DNA of 8,335 nucleotides. Source: Clostridiales bacterium. Its GTDB lineage: Bacteria; Bacillota; Clostridia; Oscillospirales; Acutalibacteraceae. How positions within the stretch are numbered: the stretch's first letter is position 1; each line of letters opens with the position of its first letter. The DNA is taken from assembly GCA_012728445.1 (NCBI GenBank), contig JAAYFA010000208.1:1-8335 (forward strand). The letters run 5' to 3'. The position numbers were made by a program, and so were the translations under genes. This document shows positions 1-7,500 of this stretch, one piece after another. The notes under the pieces are model-generated. The model searched no databases and had not been told where the DNA came from. It saw only the letters and a program-made list of their open reading frames with translations.

Positions 1-1
1 A

Positions 2-184
2 CCGGACCCGGACCTTATTATAAGACCCAGCGGGGAGTACAGGCTGTCAAACTTTCTTATCTGGCAGGCGGCTTACTCGGAATTTTGGTTTTCGGATATA
101 CTGTGGCCCGATTTCACCCCCGACGATTTAGATGACGCAATCCGCGATTTTGCAAAACGCAACAGACGCTTCGGTGGTATTTGA
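2..184 (+). CDS. uppS: Isoprenyl transferase (undecaprenyl diphosphate synthase), C-terminal 60 residues; 5' end outside window
   Basis: This is the end of a cis-prenyltransferase. The enzyme condenses isopentenyl diphosphate units onto farnesyl diphosphate to make C55 undecaprenyl diphosphate, the lipid carrier for peptidoglycan and other wall polymers. It acts in the cytosol at the membrane face. The visible 60 residues contain the family's C-terminal signature: an IRPSGEYRLSNF segment, whose two arginines and serine correspond to the isopentenyl-diphosphate-binding residues (R194, R200 and S202 in E. coli numbering). This is followed by LIWQAAYSEFWF, whose glutamate matches the conserved metal-associated Glu, then the LWPDF motif and the RRFGG ending typical of the family. 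The frame is open from base 2 and stops with TGA at 182-184, the normal family end point. The gene lies 68 bases before cdsA, its usual partner in Firmicutes. Only the N-terminal catalytic Asp region is not visible. Confidence 0.95.
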   Translation, partial: PDPDLIIRPSGEYRLSNFLIWQAAYSEFWFSDILWPDFTPDDLDDAIRDFAKRNRRFGGI

Positions 185-252
185 CAGGGCGGCTGTGTTT
201 TTTCAAAGGGTGAAATCTTGTTAAAGCAATAATTCAGAAGAGAAGGTTTACA

Positions 253-1104
253 ATGAAGCAACGACTGATTACCGGTTTACTTTGGGGCTCTTTAGCAGTC
301 CTGACCATGATTAAAATTTATACCCCTATGATGGGTATAATAATTGCTATATTTTCCATGATAGCCGTGCATGAAATTGAGAAGGCTGCTAATGTTAAAA
401 ATGTTCCAATCATAGCACTGAGTATAATTTTTGCCGGTGTTTTGCCGTTTGCAACGGAGTATGACCTTCTTGTAAAATTCAACATACCGCTCGCCCCGGT
501 GATGATTGCTTATACAATCATTTTGCTGTCACTCATGCTTGCAAAGTTCGAAACCACAAGGTTTGAACATGTGGCCGTTGTCCTTGTTGCGTCCGTGTGT
601 GTACCCTGGGCGCTGTCCACGTTTATGTTATTGCGGGATGTTTATAAGCTGTACCCCGATAAGTTTCTGCCATCGCAAGCGTTTTACCTCTTTTTCTTAG
701 CGATCTCTTGCGCATGGGCAACAGACATGTTCGCATACTTTGTTGGCAGCAAATACGGCAAGCATAAGATGTCGCCGAAAATCAGCCCGAAAAAATCGAT
801 TGAAGGCGCGGTTGGCGGCATCATACTGACGATATTTTTCAACCTGATCTCACTATATATTTTTAGCACCTTTGTTTATAAAACGTTTATTATGTCGTAT
901 TGGCTGCTTATTCCCATTTCTATTGCGCTTTCAATTATTGGCATGTTGGGCGACTTGTCCGCCTCTGTCATTAAGCGCAACTACGGCGTAAAGGACTTTG
1001 GCTCGATTATGAAAGGGCACGGCGGCATTATGGACAGGTTCGACAGCTGTGTTTTTATTTTTCCTTCGTTATATGGCTTTATTATGCTGACACAATCTTT
1101 TTAA
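253..1104 (+). CDS. cdsA: Phosphatidate cytidylyltransferase (CDP-diacylglycerol synthase)
   Basis: This integral membrane enzyme makes CDP-diacylglycerol from CTP and phosphatidic acid, the branch point for phosphatidylglycerol, cardiolipin and other phospholipids. The 283-residue length is normal for the family. Hydrophobic stretches run through the whole protein (for example residues 7-40, 52-68, 75-95, 103-125, 140-160, 178-200 and 212-235), consistent with a multi-spanning protein of about seven or eight helices. The C-terminal family signature is complete at residues 236-264: S-A-S-V-I-K-R (K241, R242), then K247-D248, then GHGGIMDRFD at 255-264. H256, D261 and D264 sit at the conserved catalytic and metal-binding positions. 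The ATG at 253 is preceded by a purine-rich AGAAGAGAAGG site (about 236-246) at good spacing. It sits between uppS and dxr, the standard Firmicute order. The assignment is near certain from the signature. Confidence 0.96.
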   Translation: MKQRLITGLLWGSLAVLTMIKIYTPMMGIIIAIFSMIAVHEIEKAANVKNVPIIALSIIFAGVLPFATEYDLLVKFNIPLAPVMIAYTIILLSLMLAKFETTRFEHVAVVLVASVCVPWALSTFMLLRDVYKLYPDKFLPSQAFYLFFLAISCAWATDMFAYFVGSKYGKHKMSPKISPKKSIEGAVGGIILTIFFNLISLYIFSTFVYKTFIMSYWLLIPISIALSIIGMLGDLSASVIKRNYGVKDFGSIMKGHGGIMDRFDSCVFIFPSLYGFIMLTQSF

Positions 1105-1143
1105 AATTCAGAACACCCCATTCTTCATTGAAGGTGACCTACA

Positions 1144-2286
1144 ATGCGTAAAAAAATTTCTGTTTTAGGCTCTACAGGATCCATAGGTATTCAAGCTCTC
1201 GAGGTTGCAAGGCTTCGGGGCTTTGATGTCGTTGCGCTTGCTGCGTATTCAAACATTGCGGTAATAGAAGCGCAGATCAGAGAGTTCAAACCGAAAATGG
1301 CCGCGGTAATGGACGAAAAGGCGGCAGCGGAACTTAAAATTAAAGTAGGGGACACCACAACTCAAATACTGGTCGGCATCGAAGGCGTTTGCGCCTGCGC
1401 ACAGATCGGGGATACTGTTTTAAACGGTATTGTCGGGATGGCGGGTCTTTTACCCACCCTCGCAGCAATCGATGCCGGCAGGGAAATAGCCCTTGCCAAT
1501 AAAGAAACGTTGGTTGCCGCGGGCGGGCTTGTGATGAAGAGGGCAGCAGCGCAGGGCGTGCGTATATTACCCGTGGATAGCGAACACTCCGCCATATTTC
1601 AATCCCTGCAAGGGTGCCCGGATGAGAAGGCGATAAAAAGGCTCATCTTAACGGCCTCCGGAGGTCCGTTTTTTGGCAAAACAGCGAGGGAGCTCGAAAC
1701 CGTGAGTGTCAAACAGGCACTCGACCACCCCAATTGGAGTATGGGGGCTAAAATCACCATTGACTCCGCAACCATGATGAACAAGGGGCTTGAACTCATC
1801 GAAGCGGTGTGGCTCTTTAATGTGGAACCCCGCCAAGTAGATATTCTCGTCCACCGGCAAAGTATTGTGCATTCGCTCGTGGAATTTACAGACAACTCCG
1901 TCATCGCACAGCTCGGCGTGCCGGACATGCGCATACCGATACAGTACGCGTTAACCTACCCCAACCGTTATGAATCACCTGTCAAGCAATTACGCTTGGA
2001 GGAATGGGGCAATCTGACCTTCAAAAGTCCGGACGACGAAGCCTTTCCTTGCATGAATCTTTGCCGCAAGGCGATAACACTTGGCGGACTATACCCCGCG
2101 GCGGCAAATGCCGCGAATGAAGCGGCAAACAAGCTTTTCAGAGACGGAAAGATTAAGTTTTTGCAAATTGCCGAAATGGTTGAAAAAGCAATGGATATAG
2201 CGACTGCCAAAGAGGATTACTCTTTACAGGATGTTCTGGATACCGATAGCTTTGCGCGAAGGTTCGTAGAGGAGCACTTGAATTAG
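1144..2286 (+). CDS. dxr: 1-deoxy-D-xylulose 5-phosphate reductoisomerase
   Basis: Dxr (also called IspC) catalyses the NADPH-dependent rearrangement and reduction of 1-deoxy-D-xylulose 5-phosphate to 2-C-methyl-D-erythritol 4-phosphate, the committed step of the MEP isoprenoid pathway in the cytosol. At 380 residues it is of normal length. Visible motifs are the N-terminal dinucleotide-binding loop GSTGSIG (residues 9-15), ALANKETLVAAGG (116-128), the metal-binding PVDSEHSAIFQ (143-153, with D145 and E147) and HPNWSMGAKITIDSATMMNK (195-214) followed by GLELIEA. H195, W198, N213, K214 and E217 line up with E. coli H209, W212, N227, K228 and E231, so metal and substrate residues are intact. 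The start ATG has GAAGGTGA (1130-1137) upstream. It is 39 bases after cdsA and on the same strand. It ends with TAG at 2284-2286. Confidence 0.97.
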   Translation: MRKKISVLGSTGSIGIQALEVARLRGFDVVALAAYSNIAVIEAQIREFKPKMAAVMDEKAAAELKIKVGDTTTQILVGIEGVCACAQIGDTVLNGIVGMAGLLPTLAAIDAGREIALANKETLVAAGGLVMKRAAAQGVRILPVDSEHSAIFQSLQGCPDEKAIKRLILTASGGPFFGKTARELETVSVKQALDHPNWSMGAKITIDSATMMNKGLELIEAVWLFNVEPRQVDILVHRQSIVHSLVEFTDNSVIAQLGVPDMRIPIQYALTYPNRYESPVKQLRLEEWGNLTFKSPDDEAFPCMNLCRKAITLGGLYPAAANAANEAANKLFRDGKIKFLQIAEMVEKAMDIATAKEDYSLQDVLDTDSFARRFVEEHLN

Positions 2287-2315
2287 TTTTTCGTGTGTCC
2301 GCTTATAGCGAACAG

Positions 2316-2344
2316 TTGAACTCTGTTTTGCCCCTGTTTATTTT
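2316..2344 (+). promoter_or_regulatory. Possible weak internal promoter ahead of rseP
   Basis: TTGAAC (2316-2321) and TATTTT (2339-2344) are spaced by 17 bases in the 107-base gap between dxr and the rseP ATG. Each hexamer matches four of six consensus bases. A start near 2351 would leave a leader of about 43 bases. The spacing is ideal but the hexamers are only moderate, so this could be chance in AT-rich DNA. Confidence 0.25.
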
Positions 2345-2393
2345 ACGGGACAGCCGACGGCACAGCGTTGTCAAAGAAAGGGATGTTTTCACG

Positions 2394-3473
2394 ATGGTTC
2401 TTTCATTTATATCCACCGTCTCCAATGTGTGGGGAAAAGCATGGCCGATTATGTTTGCCATTGTATTTTTTGGCATCATTATTATGGTGCACGAACTCGG
2501 ACATTTTTTGTTCGCGAAGCTTTTTAAGGTTCGTGTCAACAAATTTGCACTGGGCATGGGTCCGGCGCTTGTGAAAAAAACGAAGGGCGAGACAGAGTAT
2601 TCCTTGCGAGCGTTACCCATTGGCGGCTACTGCGCTATGGAAGGCGAGGATGAAGACAGCGAGGATGAACGCTCCTTCGGCAGCAAGCCGGTTTGGCAGC
2701 GTTTCATTATTGTTGCGGCGGGTGCTGTGGTCAATTTAATTTTAGGCCTTATTATTGTGATGGTTATGCTCGGGCAACAAGATCTTATCGGCACCTCGTA
2801 TATAAGGGATTTTCATGAAAACTCTGCGACCCAAGCGGCGGGACTAACCGAAGGCGACAAAATTGTGAGCATAAACGGTAAACGAGTTTATTCGCAATTT
2901 GACATCGGGTTTTTGATGATGCGTGACAAAGATGGTGTTATGGATTTCGGTTTAAAGCGCGATGGTGAAAAAATTGAGTTAAAGAATGTCGCGCTCGAAA
3001 CGGTTGAAAAAGATGGCAAAAACGTCATTATCTATGACTTTAACATCAAAGGAGTTAAGCCGTCAATCGGTTCAGTGCTCAAATACTCGTTTATGGAAAC
3101 GGTGTCCATGGGCAGAATGGTCTGGATCAGTCTTTTTGATCTTGTTACAGGTCAATTCGGCTTTACGGATATTTCGGGGCCCATCGGAGTGGTCGGGTTT
3201 ATTGCTCAGGCGGCCGAACAAACAAAAAAGACGGATTTAACGCCTATTCTTAATTTAATGGCACTGATTTCAATCAACATCGGTATCTTCAACCTTCTCC
3301 CCGTGCCGGCGCTTGACGGCGGCAGGCTGTTTTTTATGCTGATTGAAATGATTTTCCGCAAACCCGTTCCCAGAAAGTATGAGGGCTGGATTCACGCAAC
3401 AGGTTTGGTTTTGCTCTTGGCTTTTATGGCAGTCATTTCGTTAAAAGATATTTTCTTTATGTTTAGGAGGTGA
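2394..3473 (+). CDS. rseP: RseP/RasP-family site-2 intramembrane zinc metalloprotease
   Basis: This membrane-embedded zinc protease (M50 family) cleaves transmembrane segments of substrates such as anti-sigma factors and leftover signal peptides; its substrates here cannot be read from the sequence. Numbered from the ATG at 2394 (359 residues), the first membrane helix carries the catalytic HELGH motif (33-37). A second hydrophobic segment is at about 103-126. A PDZ domain at about 135-205 contains AAGLTEGDKIVSING (148-162). The third ligand motif NLLPVPALDGGR lies near 300-311 (D308), and a last helix is at about 332-352. A GTG at 2295 would add 33 residues, but that extension is polar and unlike the family, whose proteins start just before the HExxH helix. 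An AAAGGG site (2377-2382) lies 11 bases before the ATG, which decides the start. The gene overlaps the ribosome binding site of ispG at its 3' end, so the two are translationally close. Confidence 0.93.
   Translation: MVLSFISTVSNVWGKAWPIMFAIVFFGIIIMVHELGHFLFAKLFKVRVNKFALGMGPALVKKTKGETEYSLRALPIGGYCAMEGEDEDSEDERSFGSKPVWQRFIIVAAGAVVNLILGLIIVMVMLGQQDLIGTSYIRDFHENSATQAAGLTEGDKIVSINGKRVYSQFDIGFLMMRDKDGVMDFGLKRDGEKIELKNVALETVEKDGKNVIIYDFNIKGVKPSIGSVLKYSFMETVSMGRMVWISLFDLVTGQFGFTDISGPIGVVGFIAQAAEQTKKTDLTPILNLMALISINIGIFNLLPVPALDGGRLFFMLIEMIFRKPVPRKYEGWIHATGLVLLLAFMAVISLKDIFFMFRR
3465..3470 (+). promoter_or_regulatory. Ribosome binding site of ispG, embedded in the end of rseP
   Basis: AGGAGG lies in the last codons of rseP, immediately before its TGA stop (3471-3473), and seven bases before the ispG ATG at 3478. 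This near-perfect Shine-Dalgarno sequence fixes the ispG start. It also implies that ribosomes ending rseP can readily reinitiate on ispG. Confidence 0.85.
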
Positions 3474-3477
3474 GCCG

Positions 3478-4530
3478 ATGTTTGCAAGGAGAATCACCCG
3501 CAAAGTTTGCGCGGGCGGTATTTACATCGGCGGTGATGCCCCTATAACCGTACAGTCCATGCTCAGCCGTCCGGCCAGCGACATCGAAGCGAATGTCGCC
3601 CAAGCTGTGGCACTTGAGGCAGCAGGGTGCGACATCATCCGTGTCGCTGTACCTGATTTAAACGCGGTCAAGCTCATCCCGGCTCTCAAACAAGCGGTAA
3701 AAGCGCCGATTGTGGCGGATATTCACTTCGACTATCGCCTCGCGCTTGAAAGCGTTGCTGCAGGGGTGGATAAAATCAGGATAAACCCCGGCAATATCGG
3801 TGAAGAAAGCCGCGTAAAAGCAGTCGCGGATGCCTGCAAAGCAAAAAACATACCCATCCGAATCGGGGTAAACTCCGGATCTGTTGAAAAAGAGCTGCTG
3901 GCTAAATACGGCGGTCCCACACCTGTAGCCATGGCAGAAAGCGCCATGTTCCATGTCCGATTGCTGGAAAAATATGATTTTGAAGATATTGTTATTTCAA
4001 TAAAATCCTCCGATGTTGCCGGTATGGTCAAGGGCTATGAAATCATTGCTGACCTTTGCCCCTACCCTCTGCATTTGGGCGTTACGGAAGCCGGCACCTA
4101 CCACATGAGTTTGATAAAATCATCTGCGGGTTTTGGCGCGCTGCTGCTTAGGGGTATTGGCGACACCATCAGAGTTTCCATGACGGATGACCCCGTAAAA
4201 GAAGTCATGGCCGGGATGGATATTTTAAGAGCTCTTGATTTAAAAAAGGATGCCCCGACTATTATTTCATGCCCCACTTGCGGGCGCACAAAAATCGACC
4301 TCATATCGTTGACAAAGGAGGTAGAAAAAAGGCTCTTGGGTTGTAAAAAGCCGATTAAAGTTGCCGTTATGGGCTGTGTTGTGAACGGACCGGGCGAAGC
4401 GCAAGAGGCGGATATCGGCATCGCCGGGGGCGATGGATTTGCGATACTGTTCAAAAAAGGTGAAAAAAATCGCAAGGTGCCGGAAAACGAGATCGTGAAT
4501 GAATTGATGAAAGAAATTGAACTGATGTGA
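3478..4530 (+). CDS. ispG: (E)-4-hydroxy-3-methylbut-2-enyl-diphosphate synthase (4Fe-4S), MEP pathway
   Basis: IspG (GcpE) reductively opens the cyclic diphosphate MEcPP to HMBPP, the penultimate MEP-pathway step, using a [4Fe-4S] cluster and an electron donor such as flavodoxin or ferredoxin. The 350 residues show the usual two-part form. The first part is an N-terminal TIM-barrel-like half with PITVQSMLSRPASD, VADIHFDYRLA, KIRINPGNIG and IRIGVNSGS. The second is a C-terminal cluster domain with SCPTCGR (C265, C268) and MGCVVNGPGEA (C300, E307). These correspond to E. coli C270, C273, C305 and E312, so all three cysteine ligands and the glutamate ligand are present. A strong AGGAGG (3465-3470) overlaps the rseP stop codon, seven bases before the ATG. 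The gap to rseP is only four bases, which argues for co-transcription. In Bacilli this slot usually holds proS; ispG here is the clostridial arrangement. Confidence 0.97.
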   Translation: MFARRITRKVCAGGIYIGGDAPITVQSMLSRPASDIEANVAQAVALEAAGCDIIRVAVPDLNAVKLIPALKQAVKAPIVADIHFDYRLALESVAAGVDKIRINPGNIGEESRVKAVADACKAKNIPIRIGVNSGSVEKELLAKYGGPTPVAMAESAMFHVRLLEKYDFEDIVISIKSSDVAGMVKGYEIIADLCPYPLHLGVTEAGTYHMSLIKSSAGFGALLLRGIGDTIRVSMTDDPVKEVMAGMDILRALDLKKDAPTIISCPTCGRTKIDLISLTKEVEKRLLGCKKPIKVAVMGCVVNGPGEAQEADIGIAGGDGFAILFKKGEKNRKVPENEIVNELMKEIELM

Positions 4531-4561
4531 ATGCGTAAAACAAACGCGTGAAAGGTAAAGA

Positions 4562-7500
4562 ATGCAAAAACAGAGCTTTGTTGAGTTAATGGGACAGTAT
4601 ATAAAAGAGGATGAAATTCTTGAAGCCTTAAAAAGCGGAAAGATTACCGATATTAAAATTTTTGAAGAACTTTTAGCAATGGAAATCAGTGTCGACTTTG
4701 CCGAGACGGTAGAACAAGACTTTATAACAGATGCTTGTGAGAGCATCAAAAAAGCGGCAGGCTTAAACGATGTGAAAATGATCCCCAACTTTTGTGCCCC
4801 GCCCGTGTGTGACAGACCGGAAAGAATGTACCCCGACCTACCCATATGCGCCGGCAGCGCCAGGCGCCTTTACGGTCCCGGTTTTAAACGCAAACCCACC
4901 TCTCTGGGGGAAGTCAGCTATATGGACGGCGGCGTGGTTGTGTGGGGCGAAGTCTTTAACCTCAAAGAACAAAAGACAAGGGACGGCAGGAATACAATAC
5001 TGTTGTTCAGCATTACCGACAACACCGGTGCTTACAAAGTCAAGATATTTGACGATTGCCGGGAATGTGCCTTGCTGATAAAGACGCTGAAAGACGGCTC
5101 TTCGGTAATGATTAAAGGCAACATATCAACCGATATATATACGAGGGGCTATTTTATCAAAGCAGTTTCCGTCGTGCTTGTCAAGACTCTATGCGAAACC
5201 GACGACGCGCCCGAAAAACGGGTAGAACTGCATCTGCACACCAATATGTCGGCGTTTGACGGCATGACATGTGCGGAAAAGCTGATTACGAGGGCCGCGG
5301 ATTGGGGGCATAAGGCTGTCGCTATTACCGACCACGGTGTTTTGCAGGCATATCCCGAAGCAGCAAAAACGCTTTTGGACATCAAGAGAAAATCTCCCGA
5401 AACCGAGTTAAAGATTCTCTACGGAATAGAAGCCTACTATGTTGACGATTCCGAGTCGGCACAGGCAGAAGACTCCGGTGCTAAAAAACCTCGTTCGCAC
5501 CATATGATTATCCTTGTCAAAAACACGACCGGTTTAAAAAATCTTTACAAGCTTGTTTCGAAGTCACATTTACAGTATTTTTACCGCACACCAAGAATCC
5601 CTCGGTCAGAGCTCTTAAACCATCGGGAAGGGCTCATTATCGGTAGCGCCTGCGAAGCGGGTGAACTGTACAAAGCCGTATTGGATAAGAAGGATCATGC
5701 CAAACTTTTAGAGCTCGCGCGGTTTTATGATTACCTGGAAATTATGCCTAAAGGCAACAATGAGTTTATGGTGCGCAAAGGGATTGTCGAAAGTGAAACA
5801 GCACTTGAACAAATCAACAGCGAAATCGTGGCACTCGGTGAAGAACTTGATATTCCCGTTGTTGCGACGGGCGACGTGCATTTTTTGGACGAGCACGACA
5901 AAATATACAGAGAAATCTTGATGACCGGCAAAGGGTTTTCAGATGCCGACTGCCAGCCGCCGCTGTATTTCAGAACGACGCAGGATATGCTGGATGAATT
6001 CAGCTATTTAGGTACAGAAAAGGCCTTCGAGGTTGTTGTAACAAACACCAATAAAATTGCCGACATGATTGAGCATGTGCTGCCCATACGCAAGGGAACC
6101 TATCCGCCCAAAATGGAAGGCTCCGACGAAGAATTGACGGATATCTGTTATTCAAGAACCAAAGCTATCTATGGCGACCCCCTGCCCGAGCTTGTGGAGC
6201 AGCGCCTTAAGAAGGAACTGGAATCAATTATCAAAAACAACTTCTCGGTTTTGTATATGATTTCCGAAAAGCTTGTGCGATATTCCGAAGACAACGGCTA
6301 TTATGTAGGCTCCCGTGGTTCTGTAGGCTCCTCTTTTGTAGCCTATGCCGCGGGGATATCGGAGGTAAATCCGCTTGCTCCGCACTACCTCTGCCCCGGT
6401 TGCAAACTCAGCGAATTCTTTCTCGACGGCTCCGTTGGCTCGGGTTATGACTTGCCGTCCAAAGATTGCCCCGAATGCGGTACGGTTATGACACGTGAAG
6501 GGCACGACATACCGTTTGAAACATTTTTGGGTTTTGAAGGGGATAAACAGCCCGACATAGACTTAAACTTTTCCAGTGAATTTCAGGAGCAGGCGCATAA
6601 ATACACCGAAGAGTTGTTCGGGTCCTCCAATTGTTTCAAGGCCGGCACCATCGGCACCATAGCGGACAAAACAGCCTATGGTTTTGTAAAAAAATATTTA
6701 GACGAAAAAGGAATTGCCGCAACGGAAGCCGAGCAGGAACGCCTTGTAAAAGGTTGCGTCGGCGTCAAGCGTTCAACGGGCCAGCATCCCGGCGGCATGG
6801 TTGTTATTCCGGCAGATATGGAAGCGGAGGATTTTACTCCTATACAACACCCGGCTGATGATGCGGACAAAGGCAAACAGACCACGCACTTCGATTTCCA
6901 TGCTCTGCACGACACCATCCTTAAACTTGATATTCTCGGCCACGATGTGCCGACCTTCTACAAAATGCTTGAAGATTATACCGGGATAAAAATTGCCGAT
7001 GTGGATGTGTGTGACCCGAAGATATTCGACTTAATGTTAAGCCCCGAGGCGCTGGGTGTCACGGCGAAGGATATTAACTGCGAAACCGGTACGCTTTCTT
7101 TACCGGAAATGGGTACGCCGTTCGTTCGGCAGATGCTGTTGGAATCCAAACCAAAATGTTTTTCGGAACTCATTCAAATATCCGGCCTTTCACACGGCAC
7201 AGATGTATGGATCGGTAATGCGCAGGATTTAATACTCAAGAAAACCTGCACCATCGGCGAGGTAATCGGCACGAGGGACAGCATCATGACTTACCTCATC
7301 CACAAAGGTGTGGAGCCCAGCATGGCTTTTAGTATTATGGAAATCACCCGTAAAGGAAAGGCACAGACGCAGTTTACTGCCGAGCATATCACTGCGATGA
7401 AGAACAATAACGTACCGCAGTGGTATATTAATTCTTGTCTTAAAATATCTTATATGTTCCCAAAAGCCCACGCAGCGGCGTATGTCATCGGTGCCCTGCG

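Noticed and set aside
184..203. ACAG-GGCGG-CTGT followed by G and six T's just after the uppS stop, resembling an intrinsic terminator.
   Set aside because: The stem is only four base pairs, too weak for a convincing terminator, and uppS-cdsA are normally co-transcribed.
2301..2311. CGCT-TAT-AGCG small palindrome after dxr.
   Set aside because: A four-base-pair stem with a three-base loop and no following T-tract is common by chance.
4533..4547. GCGT-N7-ACGC inverted repeat in the ispG-polC gap.
   Set aside because: The four-base-pair stem has no T-run. It is likely chance and not enough to call a terminator or regulator.
4267..4845. Long minus-strand open frame (192 codons) across the ispG/polC junction.
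   Set aside because: It is antisense to two strongly conserved genes, has no recognisable protein family features, and is explained by the codon pattern of the plus-strand genes.
5429..5530. The possibility that the polC gene is a pseudogene because the exonuclease is missing.
   Set aside because: The frame is intact for 1143 codons, and the catalytic aspartates, zinc cysteines, PHP ligands and clamp-binding tail are all present.
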